Shown one piece after another: positions 1 to 10,100 of a stretch of 46,961 bases of DNA. The stretch is from the NCBI GenBank assembly GCA_937863435.1, contig CALMES010000089.1, positions 1-46,961 of the forward strand, written 5' to 3'. Within the stretch, counting starts at the first letter, position 1. Each line of letters starts with the position of its first letter. Source of the stretch: an uncultured Candidatus Peregrinibacteria bacterium (lineage in GTDB: Bacteria; Patescibacteriota; Gracilibacteria; Peribacterales; Peribacteraceae). The position numbers and the translations under genes are program-made. The notes under the pieces are model-generated. The model did not search any database and had not been told where the DNA came from. It saw nothing but the letters and a program-made list of their open reading frames with translations.

Positions 1-1138
1 TGGCAAGTGGCTCCACTGCGTCGGAAACAGGTCGAATAAGCACCGGAGACACACCGTCGGGCGGTACTAATCCTGAGTGGATATTCTTTTCAACACCATC
101 GACTTTGCCAACTAAGCGGTCGGTATTGTGCTCAATCAGCAAGCCAGCAGCGTCTAAAATTGCCTGAGTAGAGCGGTAACTCGTATCGAGCGTGATAATT
201 GGAAGATTTGGAAAACGACGCGTAAATTGCAACATTCCTTCAACATTGGCGCCTTGGAACCGGTAAATTGCTTGATCGTCGTCGCCAACCACGAAAATAT
301 TGGGAATCAACCCCGATCCTTCCGGTGGTGTGGTGAGTAGTTGCAGCAGCATATTCTGCGCGCCGTTGGTATCTTGATACTCATCAACCAGAATGTACTG
401 GTAGCGCTCTTGCAGGCTCGCAAGGAGCCACTCTTCCTCGCGCAGGGCATTGATGACGAAGAGTAACATGTCGTCGAAGTCGTAGACATTTTTCTCTTTC
501 AGAAGTTGCTGATACGCAATGAATAGCCCGACAAATTCTTCGTACTGCTTGGCCATTCGAAGATTGCGCTGATGCGTTTTGGTGTGTGGCTTGCTTTTAG
601 TTTCCATTTCTTCTCGATACTGTTTGGCTACTTTTTGTAGCTGATCAACCGAAATACCTTCGCGCTTTATTTGGCTTACTCTTGATAAAATATTTCCTGT
701 TCGATCGTAGCGATTTTTAGGACTGACAATTGCCGCCGACACAGGCAGTTTGTCGATCAGCTCATTCATCAACTGATACTGCTGTACCTGCGTGACGTGA
801 TTGATCTGCGCGAAGTCGTTGAAGACTTCCGGATGGGATTGCAGAACCGTATTACAGAAACCGTGAATAGTAGAAACGTTCACGCCGTAGGCATCCGGGC
901 CAATCAAACTACGCAGTCGTTCGCGCATAGCTGTCGCTCCGCTCACCGAAAATGTGAGACACAGAATATTGTACGGCTTCATTTGTGTGCGTTTGAGGAT
1001 GTTAGCCACACGCATGGACACTACTTGTGTTTTTCCGGTTCCAGGACCTGCCACCACCATCACCGGCCCTTCGATGGTTTCAACCGCTTTTTTTTGTGCC
1101 GGGTTTAGACGGGCGAATTGAGTATCGAAAGTGGACAT
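1..1138 (-). CDS. UvrD/PcrA-like superfamily 1 DNA helicase, N-terminal part
   Basis: This is the first 379 residues of a superfamily 1A helicase; the C-terminal part lies beyond the window start. Visible motifs are the Walker A GPGTGKT near residue 30, a Q-motif-like NPAQKKAV just before it, CLTFS followed by a RERL helix (motif Ia region), STIHGFC (Ib), the DEYQDTN helicase motif II and VGDDDQAIYRFQGA (motif III). UvrD/PcrA enzymes unwind DNA 3'-5' in repair and replication restart. The ATG at 1138 is chosen because the protein aligns from there and an extended -10 box lies 6 nt upstream. It is the last gene seen on this strand, after rpoD. Assignment to UvrD, PcrA or Rep is not possible without the C-terminus. 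Confidence 0.9.
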   Translation of the reverse strand, partial: MSTFDTQFARLNPAQKKAVETIEGPVMVVAGPGTGKTQVVSMRVANILKRTQMKPYNILCLTFSVSGATAMRERLRSLIGPDAYGVNVSTIHGFCNTVLQSHPEVFNDFAQINHVTQVQQYQLMNELIDKLPVSAAIVSPKNRYDRTGNILSRVSQIKREGISVDQLQKVAKQYREEMETKSKPHTKTHQRNLRMAKQYEEFVGLFIAYQQLLKEKNVYDFDDMLLFVINALREEEWLLASLQERYQYILVDEYQDTNGAQNMLLQLLTTPPEGSGLIPNIFVVGDDDQAIYRFQGANVEGMLQFTRRFPNLPIITLDTSYRSTQAILDAAGLLIEHNTDRLVGKVDGVEKNIHSGLVPPDGVSPVLIRPVSDAVEPLA

Positions 1139-1144
1139 GGGCGG

Positions 1145-1153
1145 AGTATAGCA
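1145..1153 (-). promoter_or_regulatory. Extended -10 promoter of the UvrD-like gene
   Basis: On the minus strand the sequence reads TGCTATACT, then 6 nt, then the ATG at 1138. With the usual 6-7 nt from -10 to the transcription start, the mRNA would begin at or next to the start codon, so it would be leaderless. A 6-bp hairpin (ggtgta/tacacc, 1158-1175) lies just upstream and could be an operator or a remnant. Confidence 0.6.
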
Positions 1154-1300
1154 GAGGGTGTATGAGAGTACACCATTTTCTTCTTTTTTTTGAAACTATA
1201 GAAATACGATGATCAAAGAACCAAATCCGAGACAAATATTAATTTTTAAAATTCGAAATTCGTCATTGTCTAGAATTTAGAATTTTGATCTTCGCCCTTC

Positions 1301-2713
1301 TCACCGTGTTCTCATATCCTCCATGGTATACGCACAACGGTCACACTTGTGGAACGTTTTGCCGCCCTGATGGATTTCGACAAGATTGCCCTTGCGGCAT
1401 TCCGGACAGAGGTTGCCGGAAACAAATGATGGGAGTGTAAAGGCCTGCGTTTTGCCGGTGCCGTGCTCGCGAATACAGGCTGAGCGAGGATGATCGCGCA
1501 GTTTCTGCAGGACCTTGGCTTCGATCTGGCGGATGCGTTCGCGTGTGACGTTGAATTCCTTGCCCACTTCCTCGAGTGTGTGGCCAATGCCATCCTTGAG
1601 ACCGAAGCGCATTTCGACGATCTTGCGCTCACGCGGAGTTAAGTACTCAAGCATCGCGTGCACGTTCTCCTTGCGCAGCTGGCGGTTGGTGGCATCGAAC
1701 GGATTCACCGCCTCTTCGTCCTCGATGAAGTCACCGAGCTTGCTGTCTTCCTCGGAACCGACGGGGGCTTCGAGCGAGATGATATCCTGACTGATTTTCT
1801 GGATATGACGCACTTTCTTGATATCCATTTCCATTTCAACAGCGAGTTCTTCGACAGTTGGTTCGCGACCGAGTTCCTGTACCAAACGGCGCTGTGTGTG
1901 AGTCAGCTTGTTGATCGTTTCGACCATGTGCACTGGAATGCGGATAGTGCGAGCTTGGTCTGCAATGGCGCGCGTAATGGCCTGACGGATCCACCACGTA
2001 GCGTACGTGGAGAATTTGAAGCCACGTTCCGGATCGAACTTTTCGACCGCGCGGAACAGACCGATATTTCCTTCCTGAATGAGATCGAGGAACGACAGTC
2101 CGCGACCAATGTATTTCTTGGCAATACTCACAACCAAGCGCAGGTTGGCTTCGGCCAGCTGCTGCTTGGCGCTAGCGTCGCCCTTGCGAATGCGGCGAGC
2201 AAGCTCCACTTCCTTGCGTGCGTCGATGAGCGGCACGCGACCGATTTCGGAAAGATACATGCGTACGGAGTCGTTGCTGATTTCCAGCAAATCGACTTCG
2301 CGTTCCTTCTTCTTTTTCTTGTCTTTGTCGGCAGCCGAAATTTTCTCTTTGATGCCGATACCGGCTGTCGCCACCACTTCCAGAGATTCATCATCACTGT
2401 CGGATGCCGTAATGGCTCCGCTGGAGGATTCGCTGTCTTGCTCTTGTGTCACTTGATTCTCGTTCGCCTTGCGCTGCCAGATAAGCGTATCTTTCACATC
2501 GATCACCTCGATACCCAGATCGACGAAGAGTGTATACACCTCGTCGAGCAGATCGATGTCCTCTTCAGCATTCGGAATGGCTTTGAGCAGTTCCTGATGC
2601 GTGACGTAGCGCTGCTCGCGGCCCTTTTTGACGAGGTGTTTTATCTCGTCAGGAAAAGCCTTGAGATCGTCGTCTGTCGGTTGATGAATGAAACTTCGTG
2701 GATGAGATGCCAT
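1301..2713 (-). CDS. rpoD: Primary sigma factor RpoD/SigA with C-terminal zinc ribbon
   Basis: This is the housekeeping sigma-70 factor that directs RNA polymerase to promoters. The N-terminal ~85 residues resemble region 1.1, followed by an acidic Ser/Asp/Glu-rich linker. Regions 1.2-2.4 are clear ([49 protein letters not shown]), then region 3, and region 4 with [15 protein letters not shown] and the [12 protein letters not shown] recognition helix. At 470 residues it extends about 50 residues past region 4.2. This tail holds a CPEC...CDRC zinc-ribbon signature (Cys436, 439, 457, 460), which is not part of canonical sigma-70. The start ATG at 2713 follows from family alignment. A promoter with a -35 lies about 100 nt upstream. 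Confidence 0.95.
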   Translation of the reverse strand: MASHPRSFIHQPTDDDLKAFPDEIKHLVKKGREQRYVTHQELLKAIPNAEEDIDLLDEVYTLFVDLGIEVIDVKDTLIWQRKANENQVTQEQDSESSSGAITASDSDDESLEVVATAGIGIKEKISAADKDKKKKKEREVDLLEISNDSVRMYLSEIGRVPLIDARKEVELARRIRKGDASAKQQLAEANLRLVVSIAKKYIGRGLSFLDLIQEGNIGLFRAVEKFDPERGFKFSTYATWWIRQAITRAIADQARTIRIPVHMVETINKLTHTQRRLVQELGREPTVEELAVEMEMDIKKVRHIQKISQDIISLEAPVGSEEDSKLGDFIEDEEAVNPFDATNRQLRKENVHAMLEYLTPRERKIVEMRFGLKDGIGHTLEEVGKEFNVTRERIRQIEAKVLQKLRDHPRSACIREHGTGKTQAFTLPSFVSGNLCPECRKGNLVEIHQGGKTFHKCDRCAYTMEDMRTR

Positions 2714-2813
2714 AAGGTAGAGAGAATATAGAGAGGATTTGGACCAATTACAAGGAGAGAACGACGCCCAAAAGCCAAAGGTTACAGGTTTTGGAGAGTT
2801 TCATCGACTTTCG

Positions 2814-2842
2814 AGTGTAGCAGAGGATTTTACGACCTTCAA
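2814..2842 (-). promoter_or_regulatory. Probable rpoD promoter
   Basis: On the minus strand TTGAAG (2837-2842) is followed after 17 nt by TACACT (2814-2819), with TGC directly before it, forming an extended -10 TGCTACACT. This would give a 5' leader of about 95 nt ahead of rpoD. The same nonamer occurs in front of der. Confidence 0.5.
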
Positions 2843-2894
2843 AATGGCTTGCAATACAGCTTTAGACGGAAATAGAGATGATTTCTGTCAGTTT

Positions 2895-3635
2895 TCATCG
2901 TAGTACCAATGTTGTTTTAAAAGCATCATTAATTTTTTTACAGAGCTCTTGGTCAAGATAGTCAAACGAATTACAAAATGTACTTCCATAGGCAAACCAT
3001 TTGCTGTTTAAAGCCAAAGAATAATCTGGTATTGGATTATAGGGATTATTGCAGCCTACATCGGTAAAATCGAATAGTGCCTTTTTTGCGTCAGTTTCGT
3101 GTATGAGGTTTGGATAAACAATGAATTCGGCATATTCAAGTTCCTGACCATTATTATATTTGCTGTTTATGCTGGCTTTACTATTAATTCTGTATATAAA
3201 CGCATTCACATTTTGCTTTTGATAAAGATCGCTCATTTTCTTATAAAAATCTGCCGATTCATGTATCACGCTACAGTCATTTGGCTTGCTGCTTGCGATC
3301 ATTTGAGCGACATCAATTGTTTCGTAGAGAGCTGTTTCAATAATTGGCACTTTCTTTTTTCTGATAATAACTGACAAGTCATTAAAATTGACAGATAGAG
3401 GCTCGTTCGTAAAAGAAGAAATTTCGGGACCGCCGAGATCCGATTCGGTACGAGGTGGATTTTCAATCAACTCAAATGATGAACTGATAGACGAACTTAC
3501 TGAAGAAGATGAATTAACGGAAATAAACGAGCTGCTTAATTGATCTGGCTGTTGAACTGTTTCAACTTTGTGACATGCCGCCAAAAGAAGTGCTTGTAGT
3601 GAAAAAAGAATAATTGTTTTACATGAAAAGCGCAT
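2895..3635 (-). CDS. Putative lipoprotein with Ser-rich linker
   Basis: A 246-residue protein I do not recognise. It begins with a short basic n-region and a hydrophobic stretch ending in a lipobox, LLAAC, with the lipidated Cys at position 21. It should therefore be anchored to the outer face of the membrane. Residues ~33-55 are a serine-rich linker, like those in other exported proteins of this window. The remainder is a mixed alpha/beta region with several Cys, including a CNNP stretch near residue 200. It lies 24 nt downstream of dnaG on the same strand and may be read through from it. The DNA is visibly more AT-rich than dnaG, so it could be a recent arrival or a fast-evolving surface gene. 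Confidence 0.75.
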   Translation of the reverse strand: MRFSCKTIILFSLQALLLAACHKVETVQQPDQLSSSFISVNSSSSVSSSISSSFELIENPPRTESDLGGPEISSFTNEPLSVNFNDLSVIIRKKKVPIIETALYETIDVAQMIASSKPNDCSVIHESADFYKKMSDLYQKQNVNAFIYRINSKASINSKYNNGQELEYAEFIVYPNLIHETDAKKALFDFTDVGCNNPYNPIPDYSLALNSKWFAYGSTFCNSFDYLDQELCKKINDAFKTTLVLR

Positions 3636-3659
3636 ACTCGAAACAGAAAAGAATTATCA

Positions 3660-5435
3660 TTATTCTACCATCACATCCGCACTCGACATTTTTTTAGCTA
3701 ATTGAAGAACCGATTGATACTCCGAAAGTAACCCGGCTTCGTCTTCCAGCTTGCCGCTACTTCGTGCCGATTTCATGCGGATGATGATGTCCGATTGCTT
3801 CTTGAGAATGGCATCTTTGTTAGCGCCAGTACACATTTTCTTGAGTTCTTTTTTCGCCAAATCTTCTGACCAATGACCAAAGTTTTCTTCGCAGTACAAA
3901 GCCAATACCTGCATTTGATGTTTCATTTCGGTTGATGCATCGATGGCTGCAATGATTTTCTGCGCGTTGCCCTTTGGTTGTATGTAAGCGGATACGAAAT
4001 TACGCACGGCTTCCCACTCGGGTCGTTCGTCTGGAATCAGTTCTGTCAGTAAAGCTCCATGCATCGGATAATTCAGTGCGATGCCGATGCACAATTCGTA
4101 GCGCGAAAACGGTGATTGCTCGAGTGGAGCCGGAGCTGTTTTGGGAGCGGTGTGCGATGCATTGCGCCAGCGGTAAAAATCGGCGCTCAGTTCACTTTCG
4201 ATAATTCTGAACAAGCGCGATGCTTTTTCCATGTACGCACGTAGCTCTATGGAACTGCCAAGTGAGTTGAAAAGTGGAAACAACGTATCGGCAATAATAT
4301 GTCGGCCCGACGGCTCAAAGACGGTTTTGTCGAGTGCCAGCTGCGCAAGTAATCCATCGAGATACGGATCGTTGCATTCGGACACAACTTTCTGAAAACC
4401 AGCTGCATCTTTCAGCACCATTTCATCCGGGTCTTTGGCCGGAATTGCGACGGCTTGAACGCTTACTTGCTGACGACTGAGGAGCTGAAATGCTTTTTCG
4501 GCCGCTGCTTTGCCAGCTCTATCTTGATCCAAACATAAGACAACTGTATCGGCGTAGCGCTTGAGGAGTTTCACGTGATCATCGGTTAATGCCGTTCCAC
4601 AGACGGCAACAGCATTGACGATGCCAGCTCTGTGCGCTGCCACAACATCGAAATACCCTTCGACGAGCACGACTTTACGCTGCTTGCGCATTTCCTCTTT
4701 GGCCTGAAACAATCCGAATAAAACGGAGGATTTATGATACAGCGGACTTTCGGGCGAGTTTAAATACTTGGCGTCATCATTTGCCTTGAGTGTGCGGCCA
4801 CCAAAGCCGATTATTTGACCGTAGACGTTCATGATGGGGAACATGATGCGTTCGCGAAAGCGGTCGTAGATGCGCTCCTCCGATAATTCTTTTTGGACAC
4901 CGAGTCCGGCCGTGACAATTTCGCTGCGACTGAAGCCTGCTTTGAGTAAATGATCGTAGGTTGCCGAAAAAGAATCCGGGGCATAGCCGATGCGAAACGT
5001 TGCAAGATCGTGTTCGGTAATGCCACGATCGGTTAAGTACTTCATCGAGCTTTCCGATGCCTTGAGCGTTTGCTGAAAAAACGTACAAGCAGCATCGAGG
5101 CACGCGCGTAGTCGCTCTTTTACATCGGGCGCTTCGGCTGGCACATACGCCGTTTTTGCCGGCAGTTGTACTCCTACTTTTTCAGCAAGTTGTTTGAGTG
5201 CCGTTGGGAAATCGACGTTCTCGATCTTCTGGAAAAAACTGAAGATATCGCCGCCGGTATTGCAGGCAAAACAATAACCGATTCCCTTGTCCGGCGAGAC
5301 GACAAAGCTTGGCTTTGTATCGTTATGAAAGGGGCACACACACACGAAATTCCGGCCTTTCTTCTGCAGCTGACAATACTGTGCGACCAGCTGATCGATG
5401 GGGAGCCGGGTTTTGATCTCGTCGCGAATATCCAT
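3660..5435 (-). CDS. dnaG: DNA primase DnaG
   Basis: Synthesises RNA primers at the replication fork. The N-terminal CHC2 zinc finger is intact (Cys34, His37, Cys55, Cys58). The catalytic core contains the TOPRIM motifs, with VLVEGYFDV supplying the invariant Glu and VLCLDQDRAG the Asp pair. The C-terminal ~170 residues should form the DnaB-helicase-binding domain and are poorly conserved, as is usual. The length of 591 residues is normal for bacterial DnaG. The start at 5435 is set by the family N-terminus and by an extended -10 box 10 nt upstream. In many bacteria dnaG is next to rpoD in one operon. Here rpoD follows on the same strand with a lipoprotein gene between them. Confidence 0.96.
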   Translation of the reverse strand: MDIRDEIKTRLPIDQLVAQYCQLQKKGRNFVCVCPFHNDTKPSFVVSPDKGIGYCFACNTGGDIFSFFQKIENVDFPTALKQLAEKVGVQLPAKTAYVPAEAPDVKERLRACLDAACTFFQQTLKASESSMKYLTDRGITEHDLATFRIGYAPDSFSATYDHLLKAGFSRSEIVTAGLGVQKELSEERIYDRFRERIMFPIMNVYGQIIGFGGRTLKANDDAKYLNSPESPLYHKSSVLFGLFQAKEEMRKQRKVVLVEGYFDVVAAHRAGIVNAVAVCGTALTDDHVKLLKRYADTVVLCLDQDRAGKAAAEKAFQLLSRQQVSVQAVAIPAKDPDEMVLKDAAGFQKVVSECNDPYLDGLLAQLALDKTVFEPSGRHIIADTLFPLFNSLGSSIELRAYMEKASRLFRIIESELSADFYRWRNASHTAPKTAPAPLEQSPFSRYELCIGIALNYPMHGALLTELIPDERPEWEAVRNFVSAYIQPKGNAQKIIAAIDASTEMKHQMQVLALYCEENFGHWSEDLAKKELKKMCTGANKDAILKKQSDIIIRMKSARSSGKLEDEAGLLSEYQSVLQLAKKMSSADVMVE

Positions 5436-5445
5436 GGGGGTAAAG

Positions 5446-5454
5446 AGTATAGCA
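5446..5454 (-). promoter_or_regulatory. Extended -10 promoter of dnaG
   Basis: Minus strand TGCTATACT, identical to the element before the UvrD-like gene, 10 nt upstream of the dnaG ATG. It predicts a leader of only about 3-4 nt. Confidence 0.6.
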
Positions 5455-5477
5455 CGAGGAGATGAAAAAGAGGAACC

Positions 5478-5562
5478 AGAAGAACCAGAGGATGCAGACG
5501 ATCTTTTTGCTTTTTTTCGAGAAAATTAGTGGATTATTTTCCATAAATCCTCTGGCTCTTCT
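5478..5562. repeat. Imperfect inverted repeat between dnaG and the RsmF-like gene
   Basis: The arms agaagaaccagaggat (5478-5493) and atcctctggctcttct (5547-5562) are complementary at 15 of 16 positions, with about 53 nt between them. Related fragments (gatgcagacgatc and gcatcgtctg) extend the similarity. It lies just downstream of the RsmF-like gene on the minus strand and just upstream of the dnaG promoter. It may act as a transcript-end structure or be a small repeat element. Confidence 0.5.
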
Positions 5563-5590
5563 GCATCGTCTGATTCCTTATAATCCTCTC

Positions 5591-7036
5591 TTATGCGTAC
5601 ATTTGCACTATCTCTCTCGGCAGCCGATTGAGAACCTTTCCATCTTTAAGCACTCCCCGACAAAGCGGTATGCCATCGAGACACAGAATGATATCACCAT
5701 TTTCTGCAGTCGAATTCTTCGGTTCGATATTCTGGCCGCGCAGCATCGCTTTCATTTCATCGTGATCCAGATTCACCACTTGTTTCGTAGCCTCTCTTCC
5801 ACGCAGCGTGAGAATTTCCTGCGAGACACGGACAATCATATCGCCGGCATCGCGACCGAATGGCATGCCAACCAAGTACGGACCCGACGGCATGGCGAAA
5901 TCGGCAATCGCATTTGTGGTAATCAGCATGCTTTCTTTATTTTGAAACAATAATTCGTCTTCCCGCACAAACGAAGAACCGAACCAATCTTCCACTGAAT
6001 TGCGAAATGCTTTCTGCCTGGAGCCCGGAAGAATTGTCTTCTGAAATGTCTGCGGCATTGGCAGGACAACGCGGTCTTTGGTAGTTGCCGTTTTGCGGAT
6101 CAGCACGGAGAAAAAGCCTTCTGTATCGTAGGTTTGTGGCCAGAGACGGAGGCAAGGAAGAAGATTTTTTCTTTCTGGATCAATCAATTTCTGCACGAGA
6201 TGTGAATCCTCAATCGCCTTTCCCATGTCCCAACCCCCAAGTTCTAAGTCCTCCTCTCTCGGATCGACTACCTCAATCTGATCCGGAAAGCGCCTCAGCA
6301 TTTCCATCACCACTCCTTCATTTTCTTCCGGTGTGAGTGTGCAGGTGGAGTAGACAATTGTGCCGCCGATTTTGGTGGAGTGAATGGCGGATTCGAGGAG
6401 TTCTTTCTGAATCTTGCACATCTTGTCCGTATTGTCGGCAGAGCAGTAGCTGAGTGCGTCCGAATCTTTGCGCACGGTCCCCTGTGCCGTACACGGAGCA
6501 TCGCAGAGAACGCGATCGAACCTTCCTGTCATGTTTTTGGCAAACCACTGACCGACATGGCGTGTGATCATGACATTCAGAACACTCGAACGCTGAAGAT
6601 TGGAACTCAGCGCCCAGATGCGCTTTTCCTGCACATCGTTGGCGACAATCACTCCCCTGCCCTGCATTGCGGACGCAATCTGTGTGGTCTTGCTGCCGGG
6701 CGCCGCACTCATGTCGAGTACCGCTTCGCCAGGCTGCGGATTGAGGAGTGCAACCGGCAGCATGCTGGCGGCCTCCTGAATATAAATATGACCCAGAATA
6801 TGCAATAAATCTTTGCCGAGTGCTTCGGCGCGGTCCACGCGATCGATGTAGAAACCTTCGGGACACCACGGAACCGGCGTCATCTGCCAGCCTTTTTTCT
6901 CTCCCCAACTGCGTACACCTTCGACGGTGTTTTTCAGCATATTCACACGCAAACTCTTGCGTAGCGGTTTACCGCTCCAGTGCTTGAGTGCCGGAACATC
7001 GGTAAAAGCCGAATATCTGTCAAACGGGTGTGGCAT
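5591..7036 (-). CDS. RsmB/NOP-family (RsmF-like) RNA m5C methyltransferase
   Basis: S-adenosylmethionine-dependent 5-methylcytosine RNA methyltransferase of the Nol1/Nop2/Sun family. Visible motifs are VLDMSAAPGSKTTQIA (SAM binding), DRVLCDAPC (motif IV with one catalytic Cys) and YSTCTLTPEENE (motif VI with the nucleophilic Cys). The C-terminal ~170 residues resemble the PUA-like RNA-binding extension of RsmF/YebU, and the length (481 residues) matches that subfamily. The likely substrate is 16S rRNA, but tRNA cannot be excluded from sequence alone. The ATG at 7036 is supported by an extended -10 box 8 nt upstream. The gene stands alone, transcribed toward dnaG. Confidence 0.88.
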   Translation of the reverse strand: MPHPFDRYSAFTDVPALKHWSGKPLRKSLRVNMLKNTVEGVRSWGEKKGWQMTPVPWCPEGFYIDRVDRAEALGKDLLHILGHIYIQEAASMLPVALLNPQPGEAVLDMSAAPGSKTTQIASAMQGRGVIVANDVQEKRIWALSSNLQRSSVLNVMITRHVGQWFAKNMTGRFDRVLCDAPCTAQGTVRKDSDALSYCSADNTDKMCKIQKELLESAIHSTKIGGTIVYSTCTLTPEENEGVVMEMLRRFPDQIEVVDPREEDLELGGWDMGKAIEDSHLVQKLIDPERKNLLPCLRLWPQTYDTEGFFSVLIRKTATTKDRVVLPMPQTFQKTILPGSRQKAFRNSVEDWFGSSFVREDELLFQNKESMLITTNAIADFAMPSGPYLVGMPFGRDAGDMIVRVSQEILTLRGREATKQVVNLDHDEMKAMLRGQNIEPKNSTAENGDIILCLDGIPLCRGVLKDGKVLNRLPREIVQMYA

Positions 7037-7044
7037 TGGCCGCC

Positions 7045-7053
7045 AGAGTAGCA
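7045..7053 (-). promoter_or_regulatory. Extended -10 promoter of the RsmF-like gene
   Basis: Minus strand TGCTACTCT, 8 nt before the ATG at 7036. It fits the TGnTAnnnT pattern seen repeatedly in this window and predicts a leaderless message. Confidence 0.5.
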
Positions 7054-7132
7054 GTTTTACACCGTTGCGGGTAGACGCTCTTTGCCCAAACAGGCTACGG
7101 CATCGCGCACCTGCAACAGGTTCGTTCCGGAT

Positions 7133-10100
7133 TTACCGCTGCATTTTCCCTTCCTGCACCCGACGCTGTCTGTGGACAATAAGCAGAAAGCCCATGACTC
7201 CATTGCTGACAAGCAGCGGAATTACCACAATCCAGTACCATGGCATGTTGGCAGGAGCACTGCCATGCATCACCGCCTGCTGCGCAGACTCAACCTTAAT
7301 TTCAATAAGCGGCAATTTTACGCTGACTGATGCATTGTCATCCATGTGCAGACTCGCCGGCGGTTCCACCACCACTTCCCTCGTTTCAACTGTCTTGTCA
7401 TCGATATGCACTTCAATGTGATGCGTTCCGACTTCCACATCATGGAATGTCACGTTACCGGCATTATCCGTCACGGCGATTTTAGGCGTGGAAAAAAGAA
7501 TAACCGGCGTCTGACGATATGGCTCGCCGAACGACTTGATGATGTTGAAACTCAGCTCGCGAATAACAGTTGTATCGTTTTTTCTGGCGATTTCAGTCTG
7601 ATATTTTTTGGGAGGGAGCGGACGGTCGAGTACCGGAGTGGCGAAGGTTTCTTTGGAAAGCAGACGATTGGCTCCACCCGGAATGGCCTGGATTCCCGCC
7701 AATACCTCAGACGTGAATCTGCCTGCGGACACGTAGGCAAATGCAACGCCGTGTGCAGCTGTATTCTTTGCTGAATCAAATACGGAAGCAATGCTGCGGC
7801 CCGCCGCACGCACCGAATCGGCGGCATGTGTCACGCCGGCAACCACAGTGGTTGCAGACGCATCTAATCCGCGCGCAACCGAAGCAATACTGTCCACAAT
7901 GGAAGTGAATGCCCTGAAGCCCGTATTGCGGGCATTCGCAGATACTGTCGTCATCACCTGCGCGGTTTGCGAAGCGGCGTCTGCAATAGTGTCGCCGAAA
8001 CCTGAGGCTGCGTCCTGCACTGACTGAAGAATGCCCGACGAAATATCCTGAACAATGCTGCCGGCCGCATCCAGAGGTTTCACGATGGCCGACTGTGCAT
8101 TCTCTTCCTGCTGCTGATACATAAATTCAACCGGATCGGACAATTGCGTAGCCGCATCCGTTTCAGTCGCCGGCCGGCGTACAGGAATGCGCACCCAGGG
8201 AATGGATGACGCACTGCTTGCAGAACTTGCGGAGCCCACCGCTGCCGGAGCAGAAGCGGCGGACGAGTAAGAGCCCGCACCCGCTTCACCACTTTCGATT
8301 GGCTCGACTGGAATGCGGATGGTCGGGCCTGTGTTGATGCGCCTGCCACCGCCGCTTGTCACGACCTCTTGCGTGCCGGCAGCCGAGGTCTGGCTGCTGA
8401 CGCTGCTGGAAGAACTGCTGGATGATGACTGCACAACGTACCCGAAATCTTCATGCATTCTGCTGCCACCCGTTGTGACGACAACCGAACGGCTGTTGGT
8501 GGATGTGGTCGTGTAGCCTGTTGGCGGCGTGGCAACCACCAGGAATCCGCCGTTGCTCGTCGGCAACCCCGTAAACAGATAGGAGCCGGTCGCGCTGGTT
8601 GTTGTTGTCAGCTGAATACTGCCACCTGTTGCCGTGACACCGGTAAGTGTCACCGTTGCACCGGAGAAGATGGCGTTTTCGCCGCTGTCTCGGATCGCAT
8701 TAGAGTTTGCATCAATGTACAACGATCCGCTGAGTGTTGAGGTCTGGACATAGCCGAATTCAATATTTACCACGCCGCCGGTTCCAAGGACGTTACTGCC
8801 CGACGAGTTGAAGCGTGTGCGCAAGTAGCCGCTCGGTGTTGCTGCAATCGTCGCAGTGTAGCCGGCACTGTTGCTCAGCACTGCACCGGAGAAAAAGAAT
8901 CTGCCGAGAGCATTGCTGACTGCAGTACGATTGACAGATGCGCCTGTTGCCGTCAATCCGGTCAGGCTGATGGTACTGCCGGAAAAGCCGGTCTGTTCCG
9001 AAGCATCGTGTATGCCGTCTCCATCGGCATCGCTAAAGACCATGCCCTTCACCACACCCGTGCCACTGACATACTGTATTCCAAACACGCTTGATGTTGC
9101 ATGCAGCCCCAAACCAACCGAGCGGGTGGTACTGCCCGGGGTTGTCAGCCTGTAATGCACTGGAACATCGATGCTCACCGTGTAGTTTCCGGTACTTTGG
9201 GGCAACGCCGCAGCAAACGCCCCCGTCGATGTTGTGCGCTGCACTGCAGTCAATGCTCCGCCGCTCGCGGTCGTGCCCGTCACGGTGATCGTCGCGCCGC
9301 TGAATCCGCCGGTCTCCCCGCCGTCACGAATGCCGTTTGCATTGGAATCGATAAACACAGAACCGCTCAGTGTGCCGTACCAGAAGTAGCCGAAGTTCTG
9401 CGTCAGCGTTGAGCCGCCCTGCAGAATGCTCACGCCGCTGCTGGTAAGAGCGGTTGGGCGGTAGCCGGATGGAATCGTGCTGGTGGTTATGGCAAGCGTG
9501 CCGGTAAGCGGCGGCAGATTCAGGAAGCTCCATCTTCCGTTCGTTACTGTCGTTGAGCTCAACACCATCAATCCGCCCGTAGCTGATGTGGCAGTAAGCG
9601 TGACTGTCGAGCCGTTGATGCCGAGTGATTCACCCGTGTCAGCGATGCCGTTGTCATTGGCATCGATGAAGATGCGGCCCGTACCGGTCGATGTCTGTAC
9701 ATACCCGAAATTCACGTTAATCAGCCCGCCGGTTCCAAGGACGTTACTGCCCGACGAGTTGAAACGTGTGCGCAGATAATTGGCCGGAAGCGTGCCGGTT
9801 GTTACGGCAACGGTGTAGCCGGTCGTATTGCTGATGGTGGAACCCGAGAAGAAGAACTGACCGTTCGCATTGGTAGTCGTGCTACGACTGACAATGCCAC
9901 CGGTTGCGGAGGTGCCGCTGAGCGTGACAGTCACCGATGACAGTCCGCCTGTTTCTCCGGCGTTCTTTGTTCCGTTTCCGTTTGTATCATTGAACACCAG
10001 ACCTTTGACCGTGCCGGTGCCAGTGATGCTCTTTATACCAAAGAGACTGGACGGAGCATGGGTCCCAAGGCCGATGGCCCGGTTAAAACTTGAAGCGGTG

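Noticed and set aside
1658..2731. Long open frame (357 codons) antisense to rpoD
   Set aside because: It is the mirror of a well-conserved sigma factor gene. Its protein has no recognisable domain and its codon use is that of a shadow frame.
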